Assembly: GCF_019393635.1 (NCBI RefSeq)
Contig: NC_057865.1
Coordinates: 300,708,885 to 300,772,884 of the forward strand
Length of the DNA stretch: 64,000 nt
Reading direction: 5' to 3'
DNA from: Dromiciops gliroides
Lineage: Eukaryota > Chordata > Mammalia > Microbiotheria > Microbiotheriidae
The position numbers were made by a program, and so were the translations under genes. Positions 24,131-35,499 of the stretch are shown here, one piece after another. Each line of letters begins with the position of its first letter. Positions within the stretch are counted from its first letter, which is position 1. Under the pieces are notes generated by a model. The model was not told the origin of the DNA and ran no database searches. It worked only from the letters and a program-made list of their open reading frames with translations.

Positions 24131-24166
24131 CCTAAGGGAATCAAATTTCTTAAATCAAAGGACAAC

Positions 24167-24230
24167 TTACTAGCTGTGTGAACCTGGGCAAGTCACTTAA
24201 CCCCAATTGCCTCAATAAAAAAAAAAGATA
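24167..24230 (+). repeat. Very short 5'-truncated CORE-SINE with 16-base duplication
   Basis: Only the last part (TTACTAGCTGTGTGAACC to the A tail) is present, 64 bases. The flanks TAAATCAAAGGACAAC at 24151-24166 and 24231-24246 are identical. Confidence 0.95.
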
Positions 24231-24399
24231 TAAATCAAAGGACAACATGAGACCACATAGGAGGTAAAGGTCTGGTGTGAGGGAGAGACAGGAACTCCCT
24301 GCCTAAGGCCAGAGCTGTGTATGAGATGATGTTAATGTGCTTTGTCCTGGGTTCCCTGTATACTCGTGGGTAGGGCTCACCTCCACTTGACATCACTTC

Positions 24400-24745
24400 C
24401 ACTTCTTTACCCCCTACTCATTTTTTATTACTTGGCAATCTAGCTTCAGCTTAACTGAAATTGTTCCCTTCGAGGTCACCAGTGATCCTTCTCTTCAGGA
24501 CCTGTCTGGAGCTTCTGGCACTGTTGACCACTTCTTCCCAAACAGTCTCACTTCTGCTTGGGATTTATGGCTCTTATCCTTTCCCTTAGTTGTGCTCCTA
24601 CCTGTTTGACCATTCCTCGATCTTATTTGCTGGTGTCTCACCTCTACCTGTACCTCAGGGCCCACCATGGAAAAATTCTTCAGGGTAGGCACAAGGATGT
24701 GAGTGAGCATCCTTCTTTCCCAAGCTGCCATACCATTCTAGGAGA
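24400..24745 (+). mobile_element. L2 LINE fragment, RT region
   Basis: Decayed L2 (CR1 clade) ORF text: CTTCGAGGTCACCAGTGATCC, GGCACTGTTGACCACTTCTT and GCTCCTACCTGTTTGACC match phrases of the L2 reverse-transcriptase ORF. Frame broken. Confidence 0.7.
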
Positions 24746-24779
24746 TCCAAAAATCATTTCTTCCTCAGAATGCTAAAAT

Positions 24780-25400
24780 ATTTAAATATCAAGAATGACA
24801 ATGGTGGTGATAATTGATCATTGATGATAATAGGAGAAAAGCATGCTAATTGATGGTTCTGCTGATTGCCTATGGCAATGGTCACTGATGACAGCAAAGA
24901 ATGATTTTCATCATTTCTGATGTTGAAGCTGATTGGTGGTCATGAGGATAGATGGTGATAATGGCCCTCCACAATGAAGGTGGTGAAGATGAGAATGGTG
25001 GTGTTATTCATGATGATGGTAAAAAAAGATGAAGGTCCTCAAGAGGAATACAATGATCATCTTTGTACTGATGATCAGAATTATGGTGAGCTTGAGGGCG
25101 ATGGCAGAAGCAATGAAGGTATTGGTGCTGGTCATTATGATGGTAGTGAAGAGAAGTCTCTCCTCGTGTCCTGACCTGTCTGAGTCACTTTTCGTTTCTA
25201 TACTTTCAGTACATACAGTCAGTCAAAGGGGAAATTCTATTCTGAAGTAGACAGAGTCTCGTTGTCTAAGTTTTCTGGTGTCTGTTTTGGTGGCGAAGAT
25301 GTTGACGCCGATGGTGCTGGTGAGGATATTTATAATGATGAGGATGCCATGAAGCATATGTTGTCAGATAGGGAGCATGTGTTGGTTTGTTTTGCTTAAC
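24780..25400 (+). repeat. Long degenerate GAT/GGT triplet-rich tract
   Basis: Words GATGATG, GGTGGTGATAA and GATGGTGATAATGG recur for about 600 bases with no fixed period. Open frames 24974-25250 in two phases rich in Met/Val/Asp come from the bias. Confidence 0.6.
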
Positions 25401-25544
25401 TAGATTTCTTCATTAAAAGGGAGGATTCTGAGAGGAGTCACTGGAAAGTGCTAATGATCTAAAAATATATCAATGTAATATTTATTTTTTAAATGGAAAA
25501 TATGTCAAGGATAAAGAAAGATGAAGATGAAATGATGTGATGTG

Positions 25545-25715
25545 ATGTATGAGAAAGAACTTGCAGTCAGAAGTCCTGGATTCAAATCCCCAGGCTGCCA
25601 CCTGTCTGATCTTAGACCAATCATTGCCATCTTGGGTCCTCGGTTCCTTTACCTATACTTTATCTAGGTGCTGGACAAGGCACCTTCCAAATCTAATGTC
25701 CTATGACCTTCTGAT
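25545..25715 (+). repeat. MIR-type SINE
   Basis: AGAAGTCCTGGATTCAAATCCC and a decayed CORE and tail. Confidence 0.55.
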
Positions 25716-25759
25716 GCTCTGAACCAAGTAAGTTTTGAGTATTGCAATGACATGGGCTC

Positions 25760-25925
25760 TAGGAGGCAGCTAGGTGGCACAGTGGATAGAGTACCGGTCC
25801 TGGATTCAGGAGGACCTGAGTTCAAATCCAGCCTCAGACATTTAACACTTACTAGCTGTGTGACCCTGGGAAAGTCACTTAACCCCAGTTGCCTCACCAA
25901 AAAGAAAAACCCCAAAACAAAAAAA
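25760..25925 (+). repeat. CORE-SINE with 16-base duplication
   Basis: Flanks GCAATGACATGGGCTC at 25744-25759 and 25926-25941 are identical. Antisense and sense frames across it are SINE-derived. Confidence 0.95.
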
Positions 25926-26339
25926 GCAATGACATGGGCTCACCCAGGCTCATTCATAAACAACCCTCAGCAGAAAGAAGGGGCCATATGACAACGGAGC
26001 TGGCTTTAGAGACAGGTCATGAAGGACTAAGCAATGGGCCCTAAACAGGAAGGCAAAGAACCAGTCTCATGGCAGCTGTAAAGAATTAATTGTTATTAAA
26101 AATTGGTCCCCACACAGAACTCTCCCCCTCTCTGGCATCTATTCCTTCATCTCCAGGTCCTTCCCTTCGCTGATGATCCACTGCTCTTATCAAAGGTATT
26201 GTTCTGGCTCCAGTCTCCACTTCTTTTGCCAGGAGCAGCCCCATTAGATCTATCACCTTGCTGAGGCTCAGCAAGCAGCCCAGCTGATGTGCTCTCTCAA
26301 AATCAGCCTCAGCACCTGAGTGGTGATTGCTGCCTTGTG

Positions 26340-26640
26340 AGTAAATAGCCCCCTGATTTAGGCTCCAATTCTAATGAGTACTTCAAGCTTATTTTCACAC
26401 TTATGGGTCAATTCAATGTATATTTCTTAAAAGCAATTTTTCTAAGTAAAATATGGATTGTCACCAACTTTCAACTCGCTAGCGATATAATTCCCAAGCA
26501 TTACAGAGCCATCAAATGAGGAGCCCTTTGAAAAAGAGGCAAAATTGCTATTCCATTGTCATTTTATGCTATTATAATAATTTACCATTTAGCTACATTT
26601 CAATTACTGTGTAAAGAACATTTGTTAAGCTTCCATCACC
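26340..26640. promoter_or_regulatory. Unique A/T-rich block, candidate conserved element
   Basis: Non-repetitive, with an 8-base palindrome CGCTAGCG (26477-26484), GCCCTTTGAAAAAG (TCF-like) and TTCCATTGTCATTTTATG (SOX-like). It resembles vertebrate non-coding conserved elements in texture. Confidence 0.3.
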
Positions 26641-27600
26641 CTAGAATATGCTTCCAGAGACATTCAGAGCCAGAGTCCCTGCCTCCTTCTCCTTAAAGAT
26701 AGATTGGCAGTGGGGAAAGTTGACAGGTGATGTCACAGTCTCCTCATCTGTAGCAAACCAGAAAAAAGATGTGAGGAAACAAAATGGCAGGCCCTGGCAC
26801 AGTACTCCAGAGTGCTGGGAAGTCAGAATTTTAGGCTTTCAGATTGTTAGAACAGAAGAGTCTTGGAAGCCCAGACTAATGGGTCCTGGAGCACCTGGTG
26901 TTCTCAAATCCACCAAGAACCTATTACACTAGTCTTAGAACTATCACTATATCACAGAATGCAACCTGAGATTTCCCATCACAAATTCAATCTTGTCAGG
27001 AAGTTGATGCCTATACAAAGGAGAAGCACAGGGGGAGAGGGAGGAGTAAGTACTTAGCCTGGAGAGAGAGGCTGGAAGCAGGGCTTTGAATACCAAATAA
27101 AGGGATTTGTATAATAGGGAGCCATTGACACTTCATGAGCAGGAAAGACATGAGAATTCTTTATGTGTCATATCTCTTTCAAAGACTGCAAGGTACCTGA
27201 GGGCAGAGACTATGTCTTTCCTAAAAAGATGATGCTGGTTTTGCACACAGTAGGAACAATTAAGCTGGTTGCCTTATGTTTCAGTGCAGCGGGAGAAGGT
27301 TACCTGCCTCCCATAGCATCCCAAAGAGAGAGGCTCACAGAGGGTTGTTGGATGTTTTCTGCCTGCAGGTTATTTGAAGAAGGATAACTCTGGCAATCAA
27401 TGGAAGATCCAGAGCTGATTTCTGGATTTTGTGGTCATCTTCTTGCTGATGCCCATGGGGGCATGTCCTTGACTCCTACCCAGGCCCTCAAGCTCAGGTC
27501 ATACCTGTTAACAGAAAGACTACCCCTAAAAAAAAGACTACCCCTGGCAAGTGGCTGCTTGAGCATCCCTAGCAGACAGATGGCATATTCCTTCCCTCCT
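26641..27600. other. Unique stretch with an L2-like tail piece
   Basis: 27175-27290 looks like an L2 3' end (GAGGGCAGAGACTATGTC). The frame at 26648-26932 has no domain. Confidence 0.35.
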
Positions 27601-27615
27601 AAGAATCAACAACCA

Positions 27616-27765
27616 CGGGGCAGCTAGGTGGCTCAGTGAATTGAGCACCGGCCCTGGAGTCAGGAGTACCTGAGTTCAGATCCGGCCTCAGACACTTAAC
27701 ACTTGCTAGCTGTGTGACCCTGGGCAAGTCACTTAACCCCAATTGCCTCACTAAAAAAAAAAAAA
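27616..27765 (+). repeat. CORE-SINE with 15-base duplication
   Basis: Flanks AAGAATCAACAACCA at 27601-27615 and 27766-27780 are identical. Confidence 0.95.
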
Positions 27766-27849
27766 AAGAATCAACAACCAGAAAGGGCAGGCAGAGGCCT
27801 CCCATTGTTCCAAGGGAGGCAAGGCCTTCTCCACAAACTAGGCCTCAAA

Positions 27850-28150
27850 GCCTTCCTCACCCCTCTGCACTTACCTGACCCATCCTTCAAGGCTCAGTTC
27901 CTGCAATAACTCCTCTCTGAGGCTTTTCCCAGAAACCCCAGGCCTCAGTGAGCTCAGAGGGCTAGGAGGTCACCATCATTGAAGATGGAGGTCTTCCAGT
28001 ACCAGCTGGACAACATCGTAGATGACAGTCATTAAGCCCCTGCTTGAATACAGTCAATAATGGGGAGCTCACTCCATTTTAAAGAAGTTCTGATTTTTAG
28101 AAAGATCTTGGTCATACACCCCTCGCAGCTTCAATCAATCAGTAGCCATG
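27850..28150 (+). repeat. L2- and CR1/L3-like fragments
   Basis: CCATCCTTCAAGGCTCAG is a standard L2 phrase; 28020-28130 (AATGGGGAGCTCACTCC) is CR1/L3-like. Confidence 0.5.
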
Positions 28151-28464
28151 CCTCTGGTTCTAATATGGGCTCTGAAGAGATCTCTAGCTTCAGAGGGTCC
28201 ACAGGAATGATCAGGAGTGAGCACATTTTCCTCTGGCCTCTTCTTCTTTTATTAATCTGTCCTCTAGAATCTCTACCCATCCTACGTCAAGAGCAAAGGT
28301 TTGGCACAGGCCTGAGGACCAGTGGCATCATTACTGGAAACACTCAACCCCTCTTCCCAAACCAATATCCACATGCTGTTACTACTGATGTATCCTCAGG
28401 CAAGTCACTGCCCCTTGGCCAGTCTGTTTCCTCAATTGTGAAGTGAGAACTTGTACTAGATGAC

Positions 28465-28590
28465 ATTTGATATCAAAGGAACTGGGTTCAAATCTGACAC
28501 TTAATATCTGTGTGACTTTAAGCAAGTCTCTGGGTCTCAGTTGCTTTTTCTGTAAAATCAGGGTTGAACAGGATCCCAGGTGGCTTCAAG
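28465..28590 (+). repeat. MIR-type SINE
   Basis: GGTTCAAATCTGACAC, TGTGTGACTTTAAGC and TCAGTTGCTTTTTCTGTAAA in order. Confidence 0.6.
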
Positions 28591-28819
28591 CTGAGGCTGT
28601 GAAATCAGTAAGTTTGTCTCTGAAAAAGCCTCCCTTTCCTAGCAGTGTCCCACCCACCTCCTGGCCCCATTCTGTCCCCTCAGGGTCTCTCCTCTCCAGT
28701 AGTGCCTAGCCTGCCTGTGGTCTATTCTCGCTCTCAGCTGCCTGTCAACTTGTCCCTGTTGAGGTGTTCAGTGACAAATAATTCGATAGCTGGCAAAGTC
28801 TGAAAGGAAGAGTTAAAAT

Positions 28820-29720
28820 GGCATTGACTGAGGTATGGAATGTCAGAACTCAGGGGAATTCTGGCAACCAGCTGGTCCCACCCCTCAATTTACAGAAGAA
28901 GAAACTGATGCCCAAAGAGGCTTCAGAGATGATTGGAATCTCAGAATTGGGAAAGACCCCAAGGGTTCCTTATTCCATCTTGTGCCTGACCCCAAATCCC
29001 CCTATTGATGTTATAAACTCTGCCTCTGTCTGAAGACCTCTGGGAATGGGGAATCCATGGCCTTCCAAGGCAGTCCATTTGACTTGGGGCAGCTCTAATG
29101 GTTAGGAAGTTCTTCCTTAAACTGAGCTAAATATGCCTCTCTGTATCTCCACCACCACCGGTCCCCACAGCATTGCTCCTAGTTCTGCTCTCTAGGTCAA
29201 ACAGGTCTTCTGGTCGAGGAAGTCCCAAGGATAGTGAGTGGAACAATCAAGAAGTCAACTGACACATGCTTCCCCACCCCCACCAGTGAATATTGATCTG
29301 AGGAGAGTCTTGAGAGCAAGTGGAAGAATCGGGGAGGAGAGGGGATTCATGTGGTGGTAAGGTTGAAGATGAAGCATGGGTGAGTCTGGGGTCAGTGAGA
29401 CATAGGTCAGCTCTCATCAACTAAAAGAGCACAGCCCTAAGCAGAAGGTTCTACTGAAGCAGCGACACAAGAATGGTCAGGGTGGCACAAGATTGCCTAT
29501 CCAACGTCTTACATTTCCCTCTGAACTACATCTCATCTCTAAGTTGTTGAGAAAAACATTGAATGGCATATTGCCAAGGATGGATCCCTAGGGTAACCCA
29601 CTAAAGACCTCCTCCAAGTGGACACTCTTTGGGTAAAAGCATCCAAACAACTCCAAATCCATCTAACTGCACTGTTGTCTATGCCACACCACTCTGTTAT
29701 CCAAAAATATATTATTGCTA
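28820..29720 (+). mobile_element. CR1/L3-like LINE remnants
   Basis: Text such as GGCAGCTCTAATGGTTAGGAAG, CTCCTAGTTCTGCTCTCTAG and, after a gap, GGATCCCTAGGGTAACCC and CCTCCAAGTGGACACTC is from an old amniote CR1/L3-type element. 29200-29550 between them is unique. Confidence 0.5.
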
Positions 29721-29919
29721 TGAATCATATGTTTCTGTTAGATGGCCATGAATCCTAAGTATTAGACCCCAATGTGTAAATGTCAGCCATTATTAATCTA
29801 ACATTATGCAATATTAATAACTACCATATGTAAATGGTAGTTGCACTAATATCATCTTCACTGATAATGGCTCATGGTTACTCTGCCAATGTAGTCTGGC
29901 ACCCAGCCTGTAGAGAACT

Positions 29920-30310
29920 AAGAGCTTAGTTAGGTGATTTGCCCAAGGTCACACAGTCAGTGTCTATCAGAGGTGGGCTGGAGCCCAGGTCTTCCAAAGC
30001 TGTCCACTATGGTATCCTGCCTCTTCTCTCTCTCTCTTTAAACATGTTTTTCCCCGGATTGTGTCCCCTCTCATTAGAAATGGTTGTGGGCTCTCTCCCT
30101 TTCAAATGTTCCCAGAGCCTTTGATTCTCTCCTCTGTCCCCATAACTCCCCACCTGAGGTTTCTGCACTGGCACCTACTGCATCACCTCTATGAAATCAC
30201 AAGTTTGTTGAGGGAAGGGACCGTCTCATTAATGGTGTTGTGTCCTCCAGGACCACCCCCAGTGCCTAGCACACAGTAGGCATTAAGGAAATGCTTGTCA
30301 CATCAAACTG
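29920..30310. repeat. MIR piece followed by an L2 3' tail
   Basis: 29930-30000 is a minus MIR CORE (GATTTGCCCAAGGTCACAC). 30180-30300 is the L2 end with CCTAGCACACAGTAGGC. Confidence 0.6.
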
Positions 30311-30599
30311 AACCTCGTCTCTTTTATGTCTCAGGTTCCTGGGTTCTGATATTTGCAGGATTTGGTAAGAGAAGGTTTGGAGGAGTGGAAGGAGCTTTGG
30401 GCCTAGCAAATAATACCCTGGCTCAAGTCCCAGGCCTGGACCTGGGGACAAGCCACTGGAATCCCTCACCATTAAAATGGGGCTGCCACACCTCCCACCT
30501 GCACTCCTCAGCCCACAGGACTGTTGGGGGAGAGTTCTGAGAACCCAAGCTCTTCTTTATCACTGGCACTCACGTCTGTGCTGCCCAGCCCCCCAGCCC

Positions 30600-30780
30600 C
30601 AGGAAAGCCAGGCTGGCTGGCTGACATTCTCTGCTGTTATTTGTTTAAGGAATCAGAGTGAGTGGGCCTGGAAACTGTCCCAGAGTTCATTTAATTACCA
30701 CGATGCCAAAGTGGTTAAATGAAAGTCCTTCTCTCAGCTACACACCATCGACACCATCGGGGAGAATCGATAGCATCTGG
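30600..30780. promoter_or_regulatory. Candidate conserved element with hyphenated palindrome
   Basis: Unique block around CATTTAATTACCAC (30688-30701) and its inverted partner GTGGTTAAATG (30711-30721). TTAATTA is a homeodomain core. It sits just before a long pyrimidine tract. Confidence 0.35.
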
Positions 30781-30884
30781 CCCAGGCGCTCTGCCTGCCC
30801 TTTGCTACAGGCAAGGAAATGAGGAATTTATTTCATCAGGCTGTGTCTCACTAGACTAATCTCTGCTTCTAAGACTGATGTGCG

Positions 30885-31305
30885 CTTGCTCTCTCTCTCT
30901 CCTCTCTCCTTGCTCTCTCTCTTTCCCCCCTCCTTTCCCTCACTCTCTCTCCCTCCCTCCCTTTCCCTATCCCTCCCTCCCTCCCTCTCTCTCCATCCTT
31001 TTCTCCTCTCTCTCTCTCCAACTCTCTCGAATTCTTTCTCCATCTCTCTCTTCATCTTTCTCTATTTCTCTCTCTCCATCCCTTTCTCTCTGTTCCTATC
31101 TCTCCAACTCTCTCCATTTCTCTCTCTTTCTCTCTCATTCTATCATCTTTCCTCTCTTCCGTCTGTTTCTCTCAGTATCTATCTCTTCCACTTTTTTTCT
31201 CTTTTTCTCACTCTCTCCATTTCTCTCTCATTCTATCTCTTCCATCTTTCTCCTCTCTATCTCTCCATCCTGCTTTCTCTCTCTGTCTCTCTCCCTCTCA
31301 TACAC
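30885..31305 (+). repeat. 420-base CT-rich polypyrimidine tract
   Basis: TCTCTC, TCCC and TTTC words without a fixed period. It produces 143- and 146-codon Ser/Leu frames on the plus strand and Glu/Arg frames on the minus strand, none of them genes. Confidence 0.95.
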
Positions 31306-31370
31306 ACATAATGTATGAAACATATACCTCCTGGATACAGAGACTAGGGCACATCTTAAGTAAGAAATAA

Positions 31371-31525
31371 GGGGGCAACTAGGTAGCTCAGTGGATAAAG
31401 CACCGGTCCTGGATTCAGGAGGACCTGAGTTCAAATCCAGTCTCAGACACTTGATACTAGCTGTGTGACCCTGGGAAAGTCACTTAACCCTTTTGCCCTG
31501 CAAAAAAAAAGAAAGAAGAAAGAAG
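31371..31525 (+). repeat. CORE-SINE with GGAA/GAA tail
   Basis: Full SINE with a short internal deletion before ACTAGCTGTGTG. The tail has GAAAGAAGAAAGAAGGAAGG, an early stage of the tract seen at 8235. No clear duplication. Confidence 0.9.
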
Positions 31526-31549
31526 GAAGGAAGGAAACAATTTATTAAG

Positions 31550-31765
31550 TGTTTTCTAAAATATTATATCATTTGATCCTCCCTACATGGTAGGTACAAG
31601 GGAGGTAGATGTTACTATTTTCCCCATTTTTCAGCTGAGGAAATTTAGGCAAACAAAGCTTCAGTGATTTGCATGGGGCCACATAACTAGTGCATGGCCA
31701 GACTTGAATTCAGATCTTCCTGATTCCAGGCCCAGGGCTCTATCTACCAGATCAAAGCTTCCCAA
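31550..31765 (-). repeat. MIR/MON-type SINE, minus
   Basis: CCCCATTTTTCAGCTGAGG, GATTTGCATGGGGCCACAT and GAATTCAGATCTTCCTG in order. Confidence 0.6.
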
Positions 31766-31766
31766 A

Positions 31767-31862
31767 CCCTGGAGTTATGCAACTGAACATAGGGGTCGTG
31801 AAAAATTTGGCAACAGTAAGAAATTGTGCATAGACTACGTAGCTGCCAGTAGCCAAGATGTT
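31767..31862 (+). repeat. Half of a hAT-like MITE
   Basis: GTCGTGAAAAATTTGGCAAC matches the internal part of the element at 45954 (GTCATGAAAAATTTGGCAAC). The right half is lost or displaced by a GA repeat. Confidence 0.45.
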
Positions 31863-31887
31863 TTGGTCTGAGGAGAGATATGGAGAA

Positions 31888-31888
<1 letters not shown>

Positions 31889-31955
<67 letters not shown>
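31889..31955 (+). repeat. (GA)n microsatellite
   Basis: About 32 GA units. Confidence 0.97.
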
Positions 31956-31958
<3 letters not shown>

Positions 31959-32039
31959 ATGGGGGCAAGAGGGACAGTATTGGATGAGAGAAAATGAACA
32001 CATGGGCTTTAGGGAAATTTTACAGCCCCATGTAAGCAT

Positions 32040-33084
32040 GTGATTCTGTTCAATAATAATTTCTACAAATTGAGAAGGTAATTTTCAACACTGATTCCAG
32101 TGATGACAATACCCATGCACTCCCATGACAAAAGCTTTGCCTGCATCTTCTCATACCCAAACCCCAGTGCCGTCAGCCCAGTCCAGCATTTCCAAGGCAC
32201 ACAGACGGCAGATAAAGACAGAAAGAAGGGTCCAGTTTTGCTGTTCAGCAAGCAAGAAGTTCCATCTGGCCTGGAAGGGAGCCAGCCCCACAGTACACTG
32301 AGCTCCTCCATGCATCTTCCCTCCAGCCTTCTTACCATGTCCAGTATGGGCAGGTCATGTGTAAAAAAGTCCAGGCAAAGGCAACAACTTCCCACACTAG
32401 CATCTCCAACAGCTGATACTTGGGTTGAAGGTAAAACTCTACATTTTGCATCACAAGACCTAGGCTAAATCTTGTGTCCATGCTAGGAGAGCTGGTCCTT
32501 TTTATGGGACAGGAATGTTTTTATTTGGCAGATTCTGTCCTGTTTGCAGCAAAAATCTGCTCCCTCAATCTACTCACATGGCCCATTGATGTTCTGTTTC
32601 CTGAGCTTGGTTGTGTTGGCAAGAGCTGATGAGAGAGGAATGGTTTATGAAAACCCTCCTCTGTAGATACCAAGATGTCAACCCAGTGTTCAGTGACTAT
32701 GATACTATTCGCAGCTAACAGGTCCACATGAAACCTCCTAGGTCCTAGACCAAGAGAACTTGCTGCTTTGTATCCCTAGCTTAGCCATAGTTCTCAATGA
32801 TAGCAGACATTTTGTGAGCAGGAAGCTGGCAGTCAAAGACCATGAAGACCCTGACAGCAGATGCCGGAAGACGATGACAATGGCAATGCAAGGCAGCCAA
32901 CCCTAAGGCCAAGTAAGTGGTCCTGACAGTGAGAGCTAGGGAAGATGGTCTGGCAGGGAGGGGGCTCTTTGACTCACCTTGGTTTTGTTTTATGTTTGTT
33001 CCTGGGATTTCACTGGTTAAGAGATTCTTAATGTAGGAAAAAACCCTCCCCTCCCCAATGCAGGTCAGAACATCTCTCACTTAC
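32040..33084. other. Unique stretch without recognised gene
   Basis: The opposed frames 32063-32395 and 32100-32468 have no domain or splice pattern. I recognise no repeat here. Confidence 0.35.
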
Positions 33085-33575
33085 AGTATTTGATACTGGA
33101 AACAAAGTAAATGGTCATCAATTGAGGAATGGATAAGTACATTGTGATCCCTAAATGTAAGGAAATATAACCATGATGGAAGAAAAGATGGATATGATGA
33201 ATACAGAGACTCATGAGAAGACTTATAGGAACTGATAGAAAGTGACAAAAGAAGAACTGGGAAAACCATACAAGCATTTACTACAAAAATGCAAATAGAA
33301 AGAACAGCTCCACAAACAGTGAAATTCTACTGACAAAGCTTGGCCCCAGAGAAGGACAATGAGCAGGTGTCTCCTCTTCAGGGGAGGGAAGAGGACATGG
33401 GTGTGGAGAACTACATATCATATAATGTTTTTTCTATAGGTACCTTATTTTTACTGAATTTTTCTTTTTCTTTCTTTTATTCTTTATTATAAGGGATGAA
33501 TCCCTAGAAAGGGATAGAAGGATGCAAAGAGTGAGAAATGTAGATGATATCAAAACACAAGATACCAATAAAGTG
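33085..33575 (+). mobile_element. L1 3' end fragment
   Basis: Decayed ORF2 terminus (AAATGGTCATCAATTGAGG; ACTCATGAGAAGACTTATAGG) followed by a 3' UTR-like part. Confidence 0.6.
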
Positions 33576-33599
33576 TATTTTTTTAATTATAGTCTTATT

Positions 33600-34680
33600 A
33601 ATTTACTTATTCAGTGCTATGTCAAACTACCAAAAATCACTCATAGAGCTAGAAAAATCAGTAACAAAAGTCATCCCTAAGAACAAAAAGTCAAGAATAT
33701 CAAAGGAATAAATGAAAAACTGTGGAAGAAAGTGATCTAGCCATACCAGATCTCAAACTGTATTATAAAGAAGTAATCATCAAGACAATGTGGTACTGGC
33801 TAAAAAATAGTGTGGTGGATCAGGGAATGAATTACACACATGACACAATAGCAAATTACCATAGTAATCTAGCATTTAATATACCTAAAGATCCAAGCTT
33901 TTGGGATAAGAAATCATTATTTGACAAAAATCTGCTAGGAAAACAGGAAAGCTGTTTGGCAGAAACTAAGTATATACCAACATCTCATACTCTATACCAA
34001 GATAAGGTCTAAATGGGCTCATGATTTAGACATTAAGGGTGATACCATAAACAAATTAGGGGAACATGGAATAGTTTACCTGTCAGATCTATGGGTGAGG
34101 GAAGAATTTTATGTCCAAACCAGACATAGAGAGCATTACAAGATGTAAAATGAATCATTTGTATTACATTGAATTAAAAAGGTTTTGTACAAATAAAACT
34201 AATGCAGCCAAGATTAGAAGGAAAGCAGAAAATTGAGGAAAAAACTTACAGCAAGTTTCTCTGATAAAGGCCTCATTTCTCAAATATATGAGGAACTGAA
34301 TCAAATTTATAAGAATGAGTATTTCCCAATTGATAAATTTGTCAAAGGATATGAACAAGCAGTTTTTAGAAGGAGAAATCAAAGCTATCTATAGTCCTGT
34401 GAAAAAATGTTCTAATTCATCCTACTCATATCCAAGTTGTTGTCAAGATCTGTCAGTTTTTACTTCTGAAGCATCTAGGGTGAGGCGGGGGTTGGGAGGG
34501 AAGGAAGAAAAAAGGGAAAAAAATAAAGTTCCATAACTATTGTATATTTGGAGGGAACAGCAAGCTGTACATGGTAGATTTACAATTTCATGGGCAATCA
34601 TCTTTTTTATTGTACTGTTATGGAAATACTTGTTTTACTCCATAAATTAAAAATGAAATAAATTTATAATCCAAAAAAAG
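33600..34680 (+). mobile_element. L1 ORF2 C-terminal half with 3' end
   Basis: 33722-34010 still reads LAIPDLKLYYKEVIIKTMWYW, the well-known LPDFKLYYKATV-type region after RT in L1 ORF2. The frame is broken after 34010 and text resumes in FSDKGLISQIYEELNQIYKN. From about 34425 the terminal ORF2 part is replaced by a different 3' end with AATAAA near 34656. Confidence 0.8.
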
Positions 34681-34689
34681 AATATGCCC

Positions 34690-35375
34690 CTTCTCTCCTA
34701 GGACACTGCCACCCCCCCAGTACAGGTCCTTATCACCTCACACCTGGACTATTGCCACAGCTGTGGTTGGGTCTGCCTGCCTGAAATCTCTCCTCATTCA
34801 AGTCTATCCTCCATTTAGCCACCAAAGGGATTTTCCTAAAGTGTCAGGTTACCCTCCTACTCAGTCAACTCCAGTGACTCCCCATCACCTCTAGGATCAA
34901 GACCAAAAGCTCTGTTGGGCATTCAAAGCCCTTCATAACCTGCCTCCTCCTACCTTTCCAGCCTTCTTACATCTGACTCCCCAACATATAGTCCAGATCA
35001 GTGAGTGATTTTGGCGTCCAGGCTGTGTCCATCTCTTGGCTCTGGGCATGCTCTGCCCCAGGCCTGGTATGCTCTCTCTCCTCTACTCCAACTACTGTCG
35101 TCTCTGGCTTCCTCTAAGTCCCAACCAAAATCCCATCTTCCAAAGGAAATCTTCCCCAACCCCTTGGTTCCAGTGCTTTTCCTCTCTGTTAATTATTTCC
35201 CATTTATCCTATGTATAGCTTGTCTGCATATATGTTAGTTTGTTATCTCCCCTACCTGTCCCTAGGGTGGGCTCCTTGAAGGCACGGACTGTCTTTTGCC
35301 TCTTTTTGTATCCCTGGAACTTAGCACAGTGCCTGGCACGTAGTAGGAACTTAAATGTTTATTCATTGAAGGATT
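34690..35375 (+). mobile_element. L2 LINE 3' end (ORF terminus and 3' UTR)
   Basis: TCACACCTGGACTATTGCCAC, CTCCCCATCACCTCTAGGAT, ACCTTTCCAGCCTTCTTAC and CAGTGCCTGGCACGTAGTAGG are in the L2 order. Sister copy at 61575. Confidence 0.85.
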
Positions 35376-35499
35376 GGTTAAAGAGGCCCCAGGGAGGGAG
35401 GGAAGAACAGAAGCAAGAGGAAGCCTGTTCCCATCGATGCTCAGCAGAATTTACACCCCATCACAAGCTTTCTTCTCATCCTGTTCCATTCTGCTAGAC

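Noticed and set aside
30878-31318. 143- and 146-codon Ser/Leu frames
   Set aside because: Both are the same pyrimidine tract in two phases; open in several frames because CT repeats lack stops.
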